A stretch of DNA of 64,000 nucleotides from positions 310,001-374,000 of the forward strand of contig NZ_SRRT01000004.1 in NCBI RefSeq assembly GCF_004784475.1, read 5' to 3'. Positions 34,426 through 45,629 of the stretch are shown piece after piece. The notes under the pieces are model-generated. The model did not search any database. It was not told the origin of the DNA and worked only from the letters and a program-made list of their open reading frames with translations. Origin of the DNA: Streptomyces bauhiniae (GTDB lineage: Bacteria > Actinomycetota > Actinomycetes > Streptomycetales > Streptomycetaceae). Position 1 is the first letter of the stretch, and the number at the start of each line of letters is the position of its first letter. A program made the position numbers and the translations under genes.

Positions 34426-34441
34426 GTTCATGGTCGTGAAC
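34426..34441. promoter_or_regulatory. Candidate operator of the sugar ABC operon
   Basis: GTTCA-TGGTCG-TGAAC, a perfect 5-bp inverted repeat in the 153-base region between the divergent permease and APH-like genes, 33 bases upstream of the permease ATG. LacI- or GntR-type repressors often bind such sites; no regulator gene adjoins. Short arms make this tentative. Confidence 0.35.
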
Positions 34442-34545
34442 GCAGCGCGCCCCGTCAAGGGACCGCACACCGCCCGACCTGTGCGAATGCGAGACTGGCC
34501 ACGCGACACGGCAGGGATCACCGACACAGGCCACGGAGGCGGACC

Positions 34546-35406
34546 ATGGACGAGGCACGGGCGCGGGCGGTACTGGCCGGGGCGAAGGTGCTGCCCCCGG
34601 CGGCGGACGCGCGCCTGCTCGCCCTGGGCGAGAACGCCGTGTTCGCCGCCGGAGACCTGGTCGTCAAGGTCGGCCGGGACGCCGAGTTGCTCGACCGGGC
34701 CCGCCGCGAGCTGGCCGTGGCCTCCTGGCTGGCCGAGTCCGGGGTGCCCTCGGTACGCGCGGCCGAGCCCGAACCGCTGCTGGTGGACGGCCACCCGGTG
34801 ACCGTCTGGCACCGGCTGCCCGACGCCGTACGCCCCGCCGAACCCCGCGACCTGGCCGAGCTGCTGCGGCTGGTGCACGCGCTGCCCGCTCCCCCGGTGC
34901 CGCTGCCGCCCCGCGAACTGCTGGGCGGGGTGGAGCGCTGGCTGCGGCTGGCGGGCGACGCGATCGACCCCGAGGACGCGGCCTGTCTGCGCGCCCGCCG
35001 CGACGGCTTCGCCTCGGCCGCCGCCGCGCTGACCCCCCGTCTGACGCCCGGCCCGATCCACGGGGACGCGCTGCCCCGCAATGTGCACATCGGCCCGGAC
35101 GGCCCGGTCCTGGTGGACCTGGAGACCTTCTCCGCCGACCTGCGCGAGCACGACCTCGTGGTGATGGCCCTCTCCCGCGACCGCTACGGCCTGCCCGCCG
35201 AGGCGTACGACGCCTTCACCTCGGCCTACGGCTGGGACGTGCGCGAGTGGGACGGCTGCTCGGTGCTGCGCGGCGCCCGCGAGACGGCGAGCTGCGCCTG
35301 GGTCGCCCAGCACGCCCCGGCCAACCCCAAGGCGCTGGCCGAGTTCGAGCGCCGGGTGGCGTCCCTCAGGGACGGGGACGAGTCGGTGCGCTGGTACCCG
35401 TTCTGA
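34546..35406 (+). CDS. APH-family phosphotransferase
   Basis: 286 residues. The kinase-like fold has VVKVGRDAELLDRARRELAVASWL as the nucleotide-lysine region, the catalytic loop IHGDALPRNVHI and the metal-binding DLETF. Aminoglycoside phosphotransferase family proteins phosphorylate antibiotics, choline, sugars or other alcohols; the target cannot be told here. It is divergent from the sugar ABC operon and converges on the exonuclease gene with 16 bases between stops. Confidence 0.87.
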   Translation: MDEARARAVLAGAKVLPPAADARLLALGENAVFAAGDLVVKVGRDAELLDRARRELAVASWLAESGVPSVRAAEPEPLLVDGHPVTVWHRLPDAVRPAEPRDLAELLRLVHALPAPPVPLPPRELLGGVERWLRLAGDAIDPEDAACLRARRDGFASAAAALTPRLTPGPIHGDALPRNVHIGPDGPVLVDLETFSADLREHDLVVMALSRDRYGLPAEAYDAFTSAYGWDVREWDGCSVLRGARETASCAWVAQHAPANPKALAEFERRVASLRDGDESVRWYPF

Positions 35407-35422
35407 GCCTGCCGGGTGCCGC

Positions 35423-36148
35423 CTACGGCACCACGGCGTCCGTCAGCTCGCGTACCGGCCAGACCCGGTCGATCACCGCGTCCGCCTCGCCCTTGCGCCG
35501 CAGGAACACCTCGAAGTCGGCGGCCCATTCGGCGTACCACTCGACCTGGCAGCGGTGCAGCTCCGCAAGGCCGAGCCCGGCTATCTTCGGGTACCGCTCG
35601 GCGATGGCGGTGGCCAGCCGGGCGGCGGCCAGCGCGTCCGCCGAGGCGTCGTGGGCGGCGTCGAGCACCACCCCGTACTCCGCGCAGACCGCCTCCAGAT
35701 TGCGCTTGCCCCGGCGGTAGCGGTCGACCCGGCGGTCGATGGTGTACGGGTCGACGACCGGGGCCGGGACGCGCCCGCCCAGCCGCTCGGCCAGCGAGGG
35801 CAGTCCGTACCGGTGCAGCTCGGCGGAGAGCAGGGTGAGGTCGAAGGCGGCGTTGTACGCGACCACCGGCATGCCCGAATCCCAGGCGGAGACCAGCGCG
35901 TTCGCCAGGGCGTCGGCGACCTGGTCGGCCGGGCGGCCCTCGGCCGCCGCGCGTTCGTTGCTGATGCCGTGCACGGCGACCGCCTCGGCCGGTATCTCCA
36001 CGCCCGGATCGGCCAGCCACTCCCGGCGTCCCATGGCCTCGCCGGCCCTGACCTCCAGCACGGCGCCCGTGACGATGCGCGCCCGATGCGGATCGGTCCC
36101 GGTCGTCTCCAGGTCGAAGCCGATCAGCGGCTCCCGGTGCCAGCCCAT
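35423..36148 (-). CDS. DnaQ-like 3'-5' exonuclease
   Basis: 241 residues. DEDD-superfamily motifs: ExoI FDLETTG near the N-terminus, ExoII VVAYNAAFDLTLL, and ExoIII HDASADALAAARL with the histidine that marks the DEDDh class. VHGISNERAA is another typical element. It is a stand-alone proofreading-type nuclease of the DNA polymerase III epsilon family, acting on DNA or RNA 3' ends. It has a C-terminal extension of about 60 residues of unknown role. Confidence 0.92.
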   Translation of the reverse strand: MGWHREPLIGFDLETTGTDPHRARIVTGAVLEVRAGEAMGRREWLADPGVEIPAEAVAVHGISNERAAAEGRPADQVADALANALVSAWDSGMPVVAYNAAFDLTLLSAELHRYGLPSLAERLGGRVPAPVVDPYTIDRRVDRYRRGKRNLEAVCAEYGVVLDAAHDASADALAAARLATAIAERYPKIAGLGLAELHRCQVEWYAEWAADFEVFLRRKGEADAVIDRVWPVRELTDAVVP

Positions 36149-36242
36149 GGGCGGCCCCCCTTCTTGGTGGTGCGTTCCCCCAGTGGCTCCACCATGACAC
36201 GGGGCACTGACAACGCCCCCGGCCGCCTGTGGACGGCTGCCG

Positions 36243-37484
36243 TCAGGACACCGGCCGGGAGTCCGCCCAGGCCAGCTCGAACTCCTCCCGATAGGTGGGG
36301 AAGAGTCCGGAATCGCCCGACTGGTCCGACGTGACCACCCGGCTGCCGCCGCGCAGCACCAGCACCGGCGACTCCATGCCGCGCGCCCCGCGCAGATAGG
36401 ACTGCACCACGGCGATGCCGTCCGCGCCGTCGCCGTCCACCAGATAGGCGGTGAAGCGCGGGGTCTCGTCGTACACCTGGATCTCGAAGGCGCCGGGGTC
36501 GCGCAGCCGGGAGCGGACGCGGCGCATGTGCAGGATGTTCATCTCGACCGAGCGGGCCAACTCGCCGCGCTTCATCCCGAGTTCCCGCTCCCGGCGCTTG
36601 ACCGCGCTGGAGGCCGGGTTGAGGAAGAGCAGCCGGACGCGGCACCCGGACTCCGCGAGCCGGACCAGGCGGCGGCCGGAGAAGTTCTGCACCAGCAGGT
36701 TGAGCCCGATGCCGATGGCGTCCAGCCGGCGGGCCCCGCCGAACAGGTCCTCGGCCGGGAACTGGCCCATCAGCCGCACCCGGTCGGAGTGCACCGCGAC
36801 CACGTCCGCGTACCGGTCGCCGACCAGGTCCTCGACCGCGTCCACCGGGAGCCGGCCCGCCGAGGGCACGTCACCGGCGGCGCCCAGCAGCTCCAGCAGC
36901 CGGGCGGAGGCGCGCTCGGCCTGGTTCAGCACCGCCTCGGACAGCGCCCGGTTGCGGGAGACGACATTGCGGGTCACCTCCAGCTCGTCCAGGGCGAGTT
37001 CGAGGTCCCGGCGCTCGTCGAAGTACGGCTCGAAGCACGGCCAGTGCTGCACCATCAGCTCGCGCAGTTGCGGCAACGTCAGGAAACTGAGCACATTGTC
37101 GTCGGCCGGGTCGAGCAAGTAGCCCTTGCGGCGGCTGACTTCGCGCACCGCGACGGCCCGCTGGACCCACTCCTGGCCGGCCGGTCCGGCGGCGGCCACC
37201 ACCCAGTCGTCACCGTGCACGGGTTCGTAGACGGGGCGCAGCACGGCGGCCACCACGGCGCGCAGCCGCTGCTCGACGAGGTTGAGCCAGATGTAGGCGC
37301 GGCCCGCCCGCTGGGCCCGGGTGCGCACCTCCCGCCAGGCGCCCGCGTCCCAGTCCAGTTCCGGTCCGATCGACCCCGCGCCCATCGGACGTGCCAGGGA
37401 CACCGCGCCGGGCGGGACGTCCGTGGAACCGCTCCCCTCGTGACCCTCGCCACCAGGGGGCAGCTCCAGCCCTCCCGAGCCCAC
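36243..37484 (-). CDS. SAV2148-family HEPN domain protein
   Basis: 413 residues from the GTG giving VGSGGLELPPGG, which matches the family N-terminus as I recall it; GGAAGG precedes it. An N-terminal HEPN-like helical region (REVRTRAQRAGRAYIWLNLVEQRLRAVVAAVLRP) is followed by a highly conserved middle (EWVQRAVAVREVSRRKGYLLDPADDNVLSFLTLPQLRELM). The C-terminal domain (IGLNLLVQNFSGRRLVRLAESGCRVRLLFLNP, AYLVDGDGADGIAVVQSYL) resembles phospholipase-D-like effector-sensor domains. The function is unknown; the conservation suggests a housekeeping or nucleic-acid role. Confidence 0.82.
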   Translation of the reverse strand: MGSGGLELPPGGEGHEGSGSTDVPPGAVSLARPMGAGSIGPELDWDAGAWREVRTRAQRAGRAYIWLNLVEQRLRAVVAAVLRPVYEPVHGDDWVVAAAGPAGQEWVQRAVAVREVSRRKGYLLDPADDNVLSFLTLPQLRELMVQHWPCFEPYFDERRDLELALDELEVTRNVVSRNRALSEAVLNQAERASARLLELLGAAGDVPSAGRLPVDAVEDLVGDRYADVVAVHSDRVRLMGQFPAEDLFGGARRLDAIGIGLNLLVQNFSGRRLVRLAESGCRVRLLFLNPASSAVKRRERELGMKRGELARSVEMNILHMRRVRSRLRDPGAFEIQVYDETPRFTAYLVDGDGADGIAVVQSYLRGARGMESPVLVLRGGSRVVTSDQSGDSGLFPTYREEFELAWADSRPVS

Positions 37485-37917
37485 CCTGCACCGCCTTCCG
37501 TCCCCCGGACCTTCCCCGTCCCAACGATCAAGGAAGGGTACTCCGGGAGCGGTCGGCGGTGCAGCCGGATGGACAGGTCGGTTTCTCAACTTGCCTGTCA
37601 CCAGTGGCCGTTCCGGGCGTTCGGGAGCGGAGGGAGTGAGCGGAGTCATAGGGGCGCGAACCGGTACTCGGGACGGCGCGCCGCTGGTGAGCGGCCCGTG
37701 TGCCGACGGCTCCCGGCCGGTGCGCTCCGGCCGGCCGGGATCGAGTCGGTCTCGCCGGGGTGCGCGCGGCTTCCCTCCTTCGGGTGCGGGTAGAGGTCAT
37801 CCGTGACCACGGGTCGGCCGGCAGCGGAGGGCGCCAGACGTCAGGTGCCCTCACTTTCGGGGAGACTCGCCGCCAACGCGCCCCCACCGGGGCCCCGCAC
37901 CTGGAAGAGTCGAGTGC
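37485..37917. other. 433-base divergent region before glgX
   Basis: No gene seen. It must hold the promoters of glgX and of the HEPN gene. TACCCT at about 37537-37542 on the minus strand is a candidate -10 for the latter. An inverted repeat GACAGG-N16-CCTGTC lies at 37572-37599 and could be an operator. No structured RNA is recognised. Confidence 0.45.
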
Positions 37918-40050
<2,133 letters not shown>

Positions 40051-40059
40051 CGCGCCCCG

Positions 40060-40091
40060 GCCGGGGACACGGGAGCCGCCGTGTCCCCGGC
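40060..40091 (+). terminator. 13-bp perfect hairpin after glgX
   Basis: GCCGGGGACACGG and CCGTGTCCCCGGC around a 6-base loop, starting 10 bases after the glgX stop. A typical Streptomyces terminator without U-tract. Confidence 0.78.
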
Positions 40092-40172
40092 TGTCCGGTT
40101 CGCGTGGGCCGTCCCGGGCCGGATGCCCCGGCGGATGACACGAACAGCGGCTCGCGGGGTACGTAGCTCTGC

Positions 40173-42542
40173 ATGACTTCAGTGCGACCCGGACCAGGGG
40201 TGCCCACGGCCACCTACCGCCTACAGCTCCAGCCCTCGTTCCCCTTCGCCGCCGCCGAGGCGGCCGTGCCCTATCTGGCGTCGCTGGGCGTCTCGCACCT
40301 GCATCTGTCCCCCGTCCTAGAGGCCGTCCCCGGCTCCACGCACGGCTACGACGTCGTGGACCACGCGCGGGTGCGCGCGGAGCTGGGCGGCGAGGACGGG
40401 CTCAGGTCGCTGTCGCGCACGGCGCGGGAGCACGGGCTCGGCCTGGTGGTGGACATCGTGCCCAACCACATGGCGATGGCCCCCCGCTACAACCGCGCCC
40501 TGTGGGAGGTGCTCCGCGAGGGCCCCGAGTCGCCGTACGCGCGCTGGTTCGACATCGACTGGGCCTCGCGCGGCGGCCAGGTGCTGCTGCCGGTGCTCGG
40601 CGGGCCCATCGCGGCCGAGCGCGAGCATCTGGTGGCCGACGGGGAGCTGCTGCGCTACCACGACCATCTCTTCCCGGTGCGTTCCGGCACCGAGGGCCTG
40701 CCGCTGCCCGAGCTGCTGGACGCCCAGTGGTACCGCCCGGTGTGGTGGCGGCTGGCCCGCACCGAGCTGAACTACCGGCGCTTCTTCAGCATCTCCGAGC
40801 TGATCGGGGTGCGGGTGGAGGACCCCGAGGTCTTCGACGCCACCCACGGCAAGATCCTCCAGTTGCTGGCCGAGGACGTGATCGACGGCCTGCGCATCGA
40901 CCACCCGGACGGCCTCGCCGACCCCGACGCCTATCTGGCCCGGCTGGACGAGGCGACCGGGGGCCGCTGGACGGTGGTGGAGAAGATCCTCGCCGACGAG
41001 GAGGAGCTTCCCGACTCCTGGCCCGTGGCCGGCACCACCGGCTACGACGCCCTGCGCCGTATCGACGGGGTGTTCACCGGTCCGGCCGGTGCCGCCGAAC
41101 TCGAGGCCCACTACCGGGCGTTCGCGGCCCCGCAGCTCGACCGGGGCGGCGACTGGGACGCGACGGTGCGCCGGGCCGCGTACAAGGTGCTCACGCATGA
41201 GCTGGCCGCCGAGGCCGACCGGCTCACCCGCTCGGCGGTCCGGCTGTGCGCCGCCTCCCCCGACCTGGCGCTGCGCGACCGGGCGCCCTGGGCGCTCCGC
41301 ACGGCGCTGGAGGAGCTGCTGGTCCGGATGCCGGTCTACCGGCCGTACACCTCCGAGGACGCCGCGACGGTCGTCACCGAGGAGGCGGCGGCGGAGGCCC
41401 GGCGGGCGTTCGCGGTGGCTGAGGAGGCCGACGCGGTCGACCTGGTACGCGGGCTGCTGATCGGTCCGGACGACGGCACGCTGCCCGAACTCACCGAGTT
41501 CCGCAGCCGGTTCGCGCAGACCGCGTCGGCGCTGCGGGCCAAGTCGGTGGAGGACACTGCGTTCTACCGCTATGTCCCGCTGCTGTCGGCGACCGAGGTC
41601 GGCGGCGATCCAGGCCGGGTGGGAGTCTCCCCGGCGGAGTTCCACGCCTACTGCGCCCGGCTGGCGAGCCACTGGCCGGACACCGCCACGGTGGTCACCA
41701 CGCACGACACCAAGCGCAGCGCGGACGTCCGGGCGGCGCTGAACGTGCTCACCGAGTGCCCCGGCCGCTGGGCCAAGCTGCTCGCCGAGGTGAGCCGGGA
41801 ACCGGAGGTGCTCCCGGACGGCCAACTGGCCTGGGCGGCCTGGCAGACGGTGTTCGGCCTCGGCCCGGCCGAGGAGGAGCGGGTGCGCGAGGCGCTGCTG
41901 AAGCACGTCCGCGAGGCGGGCATGTACACGAGCTGGACCGAGCAGGAGCCGCCGTACGAGGACGCGGTGACCGCGTTCGTCGCCGCCGGGCCCTGCGGGC
42001 CGCCCGGTGAGCGGGTGGCCGCCTTCCGCAAGGGGCTGGAGCCGCACATCCGGGCCAACGTGCTGGGCACCGCGCTGGTGCACCTGACGATGCCGGGCGT
42101 GCCGGACCTGTACCAGGGGACGGAGAGCGAGTACCGGGCGCTGGTGGACCCCGACAACCGGCGTCCGGTGCCCTTCCCGCCGGCCGCGCCGGGCGAGAAG
42201 GAGGCGCTGACCAGGGCGGCCCTTCAGCTCCGGGCGCGCCGGCCGGAGATCTTCGGCCGGGCGGGCGCGTACGCCCCGCTGCTCGCCGAGGGGCCGTCGG
42301 CCGAGCATGTGCTGGCGTTCTCCCGCTCCGGCGAGGTGATCACGGCGGTGACCCGGCTCTCGGTGCACCTGGAGGAGGCGGGCGGCTGGCACGACACCCA
42401 CCTCGCGCTGCCGCCCGGCCGCTGGCGGGACGTCCTCGCCCCGGACCGCGAGTTCACCGGCGAGGTGCGCGCCGCGGACCTGTTCTCGGCGCTGCCGGTG
42501 GGGCTGCTGGAGCGGGTGGACGAAGCGGGCGACGTGGCCTGA
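40173..42542 (+). CDS. treY: Malto-oligosyltrehalose synthase
   Basis: 789 residues. It converts the reducing end of a maltodextrin into an alpha,alpha-1,1-linked trehalosyl unit. The N-terminus VPTATYRLQLQPSFPF and LSPVLEAVPGSTHGYDVVDH are TreY-specific GH13 signatures. The catalytic elements DGLRIDHPDGLADP (nucleophile Asp) and VVEKILADEEELP (acid Glu) are present, as is THDTKRSADVRARL-like THDTKRSADVRAAL. With TreZ, encoded 1.3 kb downstream, it makes trehalose from glycogen-derived dextrins. Confidence 0.95.
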   Translation: MTSVRPGPGVPTATYRLQLQPSFPFAAAEAAVPYLASLGVSHLHLSPVLEAVPGSTHGYDVVDHARVRAELGGEDGLRSLSRTAREHGLGLVVDIVPNHMAMAPRYNRALWEVLREGPESPYARWFDIDWASRGGQVLLPVLGGPIAAEREHLVADGELLRYHDHLFPVRSGTEGLPLPELLDAQWYRPVWWRLARTELNYRRFFSISELIGVRVEDPEVFDATHGKILQLLAEDVIDGLRIDHPDGLADPDAYLARLDEATGGRWTVVEKILADEEELPDSWPVAGTTGYDALRRIDGVFTGPAGAAELEAHYRAFAAPQLDRGGDWDATVRRAAYKVLTHELAAEADRLTRSAVRLCAASPDLALRDRAPWALRTALEELLVRMPVYRPYTSEDAATVVTEEAAAEARRAFAVAEEADAVDLVRGLLIGPDDGTLPELTEFRSRFAQTASALRAKSVEDTAFYRYVPLLSATEVGGDPGRVGVSPAEFHAYCARLASHWPDTATVVTTHDTKRSADVRAALNVLTECPGRWAKLLAEVSREPEVLPDGQLAWAAWQTVFGLGPAEEERVREALLKHVREAGMYTSWTEQEPPYEDAVTAFVAAGPCGPPGERVAAFRKGLEPHIRANVLGTALVHLTMPGVPDLYQGTESEYRALVDPDNRRPVPFPPAAPGEKEALTRAALQLRARRPEIFGRAGAYAPLLAEGPSAEHVLAFSRSGEVITAVTRLSVHLEEAGGWHDTHLALPPGRWRDVLAPDREFTGEVRAADLFSALPVGLLERVDEAGDVA

Positions 42543-42553
42543 GCGAGTGGGGC

Positions 42554-42589
42554 GGGCCGGGTGGCAGGAGGACGTGTGCCACCCGGCCC
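42554..42589. terminator. Bidirectional 13-bp hairpin between treY and the protease inhibitor gene
   Basis: GGGCCGGGTGGCA and TGCCACCCGGCCC around a 10-base loop, between two convergent stop codons (11 bases after treY, 5 before the inhibitor stop). It should terminate transcription from both sides. Confidence 0.8.
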
Positions 42590-42594
42590 TGCCG

Positions 42595-42993
42595 TCAGCC
42601 CTCCAGGGCGAACACGGAGCCCGTCTCGGCGCCCAGCTCGCAGGCGTTGCCGAAGGTCCGGTCGTACGTGACCGGCTTGCCGTGCCAGCGGCCCTGGGCG
42701 CGGGCGCGGACGGGCGCGTAGACCAGCGTGCAGAGGGTGTCCTTGTCGCCCAGGCGGCTGAAGTCGCCGTCGGCGGCGGTGAGTTCCGCGCACGCCTCGG
42801 CGGCCTTCGGGTGGCCCTGCGGGGGGTCGCAGAGCAGCAGGGCGGCGCGGCTGCCGGCGCCGTTGGTACCGGGCCGCGTGACGGTCAGGGAGAGCCAGTC
42901 ACCGGACGCCGCGTGCGCCGTGGCGCCGGGGGCGAGCAGACAGGTGGCCATGAGGGTGGCGGCGAGCGCCGCCGTACGTGTCAGACGGTTCAT
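42595..42993 (-). CDS. Subtilisin inhibitor-like (SSI) secreted protease inhibitor
   Basis: 132 residues with a signal peptide of about 28 (LTRTAALAATLMATCLLAPGATAHA). The mature domain is the SSI fold: LSLTVTRPG, LLCDPPQGHPKAAEACAEL, GRWHGKPVTYDRTFGNACEL, with the four conserved cysteines of two disulfides. Aligning with SSI, the reactive loop reads LCTLVYAPV, so P1 is probably Leu, pointing to subtilisin- or chymotrypsin-like targets rather than trypsin. These inhibitors are exported during aerial growth and control extracellular proteases. Confidence 0.93.
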   Translation of the reverse strand: MNRLTRTAALAATLMATCLLAPGATAHAASGDWLSLTVTRPGTNGAGSRAALLLCDPPQGHPKAAEACAELTAADGDFSRLGDKDTLCTLVYAPVRARAQGRWHGKPVTYDRTFGNACELGAETGSVFALEG

Positions 42994-43082
42994 GCCCGGT
43001 GCATCGGCACATCGGCCGGACCGCGCCAGCCCGCCTCACCCGAACGGCAGCCATGACAGCACACCAGTTCGGTCCCGGCGGG

Positions 43083-43634
43083 TCAGTCCGCGGCGAGCCG
43101 GTACGACACCGTGCCGAAGCCGACGAGGTCCCCCTCGCGCACCGCCACGGCGCCCAGCACCCGGCGCCCGTTCACCGTGGTCCCGTTGGTCGAGCCGAGG
43201 TCCCGCAGCACCCACATGCCGCCCTGATACCGGAGTTCGGCGTGCACGCGGGACACCGTGTCGTGGTTGAGCCGGAGCCCGCTGGCCGGGTCGCGGCCGA
43301 TGCGCAGGGGGTGGCCGTGCGTCGGGTGGGGCAGCAGCAGCTTGGGCAGCCGCTCGGCGCGCCAGGCCCGGCCCAGCCGGACGCCGAAGCCGGACACGGC
43401 CTCCACGGTGCCGAACAGCGCGCGGCTCAGCCGGTTGCCGTCCTTGAGGTCGGCGGTGAGCACGGCGAGTTCACGGGGGCTGCGCGCGGCGAGGGCCAGT
43501 TCCATGCGGTGCACGAAGGTGTCGTGCGACAGCTTGCCCAGGGCGACGCCGTCCCGCAGTACCCGCAGCGCCTTGTCGCGTTCCGCGTCGGAGACCCGTA
43601 CGGGATACACGGGGAATTCGAAGGACGACGTCAC
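43083..43634 (-). CDS. DUF1707 and FHA domain protein
   Basis: 183 residues from the GTG giving VTSSFEFPVYPVRVSDAERD. DUF1707 occupies about residues 12-65 (RVSDAERDKALRVLRDGVALGKLSHDTFVHRMELALAARS). The C-terminal FHA domain (about 105-180) has LRIGRDPASGLRL, TVSRVHAEL and DLGSTNGTTVNGRRV, the full phosphothreonine-binding set. There is no SD before the GTG, but a good promoter ends at it, so the mRNA appears leaderless. Probably a signalling partner of a Ser/Thr kinase; none is nearby. Confidence 0.88.
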   Translation of the reverse strand: MTSSFEFPVYPVRVSDAERDKALRVLRDGVALGKLSHDTFVHRMELALAARSPRELAVLTADLKDGNRLSRALFGTVEAVSGFGVRLGRAWRAERLPKLLLPHPTHGHPLRIGRDPASGLRLNHDTVSRVHAELRYQGGMWVLRDLGSTNGTTVNGRRVLGAVAVREGDLVGFGTVSYRLAAD

Positions 43635-43641
43635 GTTCGTG

Positions 43642-43671
43642 ATTGTCGGGCAGCCCACCCCGAGGTGTCCA
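43642..43671 (-). promoter_or_regulatory. Promoter giving a leaderless FHA-gene mRNA
   Basis: On the minus strand TGGACA, an 18-base spacer, then GACAAT seven bases before the GTG. Both boxes are close to the housekeeping consensus, and the predicted start of transcription coincides with the start codon. The lack of any SD supports this reading. Confidence 0.55.
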
Positions 43672-43807
43672 GAAGAGGCAACCGGCGCCAGCGGGCGCCC
43701 ACTTCCGCGACACCCGGGCGGAAAGCCCCGATTCGAAAGCGGATTGATCGAATTCGCGGCACGATGGACCGACTGCATCACGGTGAGCAGACGAAGGGGA
43801 ACCGTCC

Positions 43808-45556
43808 GTGAAGTTCGAGGTGTGGGCACCACAGGCAGACCGGGTCGCGCTCCATTGCGAGGGCGCCACGCGGGCGATGGAACCCGATCCGCAGCGGACG
43901 GGCTGGTGGACGGCGGAGGCGGACGCGGCGGACGGCGCGCGGTACGGCTTCGCGCTGGACGACGGCCCCGTCCTGCCCGACCCGCGCTCGCGCCGCCTGC
44001 CGGACGGCCCCGAAGGGCTGAGCGCGGTCGTCGACCAGGACCGGTACGCGTGGCGCGCCGGCTGGCCGGGGCGCGGGCTGCCGGGCGCGGTCCTGTACGA
44101 GCTGCACGTGGGCACGTACACCCCCGAGGGCACGCTCGACGCGGCCGCCGAGCGGCTCGGCCATCTGAAGGAACTGGGCATCACCCACGTCGAGTTGATG
44201 CCGCTGTGCTCCTTCCCCGGTCAGCACGGCTGGGGGTACGACGGGGTCGCGCCGTGGGCGGTGCACGAGCCGTACGGCGGGCCGGAGGCGCTGAAGCGAT
44301 TCGTGGACCGGGCGCACGAACTGGGCCTCGGTGTCGTGCTGGACGTGGTGCACAACCACCTCGGCCCCTCCGGCAATCAACTCCCGGCGTTCGGGCCGTA
44401 CTTCACCGACACGCACCAGACCCCGTGGGGTGCCGCCGTCAACCTGGACGCACCGGGCTCGGACGAGGTGCGCGCCTACTTCCGGGACAGCGCGCTGGCC
44501 TGGCTGCGGGACTACCGTCTCGACGGGCTCCGCCTGGACGCCGTGCACGCCCTGCACGACGACCGCGCCCGGCATTTCCTGGAGGAGCTGTCGGAGTCGG
44601 TGGACGCGCTGGGCGAGGAGGTGGGCCGCCCGCTGTTCCTGATCGCGGAGTCCGACCTCAACGACCCCCGGATGATCACCCCGCGCACCGAGCACGGCCT
44701 CGGTCTGCACGCCCAGTGGAACGACGACTTCCACCACGCCCTGCACACCGCCCTGACCGGCGAGTCCCAGGGCTATTACGCCGACTTCGCCCGCGCCCCG
44801 CTCGCCGCGCTGGCCAAGACCCTGACCGGCGGCTACTTCCACGACGGCACCTACTCCAGCTTCCGGGGCCGGGCCCACGGCCGCCCGCTGGACCGGGCCC
44901 GGCTGAGCGGGCACCGGCTGCTGGGGTACAGCCAGACCCACGACCAGGTCGGCAACCGCGCCCAGGGCGACCGCCTCGCCGCCACCCTCTCCCCCGGCCT
45001 GCTGGCCTGCGCGGCCACGCTCACCCTGACCTCGCCGCTCACCCCGATGCTGTTCATGGGCGAGGAGTGGGCGGCCGGCACGCCCTGGCAGTACTTCACC
45101 GACCACACCGACCCCGAGCTGGCCGAGGCCGTCCGGCGGGGCAGACGGCGGGAGTTCGCGTCCCACGGCTGGGCCGAGGAGGACGTGCCCGACCCGCAGG
45201 ACCCCGCCACCCGCGACCGCTCCTGCCTGGACTGGTCCGAGCCCGAGCGCGATCCCCACGCCCGCTTGCTCGCCTGGTACCGCCGCCTCATCGCCCTGCG
45301 CCACGAACGCCCCGACCTCACCGTGCCCGACCTCGCGGACACCAAGGTCGCCTACGACGAGCCCGCCCACTGGCTGGCCTTCCGCCGGGGTGACATCCGC
45401 GTCGCGGTCAACCTGGGCAAGGAGCCGGCCGCCATCCCACTGGGCACGGGCCACCTGGAGATCCTGGCCGCGTGGGACGAGTCGGTGCAGCCGCCGGGGC
45501 CGGACGGGCTGCTCCAGGTACCGGGCGAGTCCTGCGTGGTCCTGTCCCAGCCGTAG
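43808..45556 (+). CDS. treZ: Malto-oligosyltrehalose trehalohydrolase
   Basis: 582 residues, GTG start. It releases free trehalose from the maltooligosyl-trehalose made by TreY. The short N-terminal beta domain (KFEVWAPQADRVALHCEG) is followed by the GH13 barrel: YELHVGTYTPEGTLDAAAERL, VVLDVVHNHLGPSGN, the nucleophile motif DGLRLDAVHAL, the acid motif IAESDLND and the third-acid loop SQTHDQVGNRAQGDRL. Length and order are standard. It is divergent from the FHA gene; their 5' regions are 173 bases apart. Confidence 0.95.
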   Translation: MKFEVWAPQADRVALHCEGATRAMEPDPQRTGWWTAEADAADGARYGFALDDGPVLPDPRSRRLPDGPEGLSAVVDQDRYAWRAGWPGRGLPGAVLYELHVGTYTPEGTLDAAAERLGHLKELGITHVELMPLCSFPGQHGWGYDGVAPWAVHEPYGGPEALKRFVDRAHELGLGVVLDVVHNHLGPSGNQLPAFGPYFTDTHQTPWGAAVNLDAPGSDEVRAYFRDSALAWLRDYRLDGLRLDAVHALHDDRARHFLEELSESVDALGEEVGRPLFLIAESDLNDPRMITPRTEHGLGLHAQWNDDFHHALHTALTGESQGYYADFARAPLAALAKTLTGGYFHDGTYSSFRGRAHGRPLDRARLSGHRLLGYSQTHDQVGNRAQGDRLAATLSPGLLACAATLTLTSPLTPMLFMGEEWAAGTPWQYFTDHTDPELAEAVRRGRRREFASHGWAEEDVPDPQDPATRDRSCLDWSEPERDPHARLLAWYRRLIALRHERPDLTVPDLADTKVAYDEPAHWLAFRRGDIRVAVNLGKEPAAIPLGTGHLEILAAWDESVQPPGPDGLLQVPGESCVVLSQP

Positions 45557-45629
45557 GCTGCCGCCGGCTGGGGGGTGGGGTCGGCCGGGCAGGCGCACGC
45601 GCCGCGCGCCCAAGCCGCGCCGAGCCCCC

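Noticed and set aside
45557..45629. Terminator between treZ and the APH-like gene
   Set aside because: GC-rich with a possible long-range stem (GGGGTCGGC with GCCGAGCCCC), but a loop near 40 bases and a bulge make it too weak to list.
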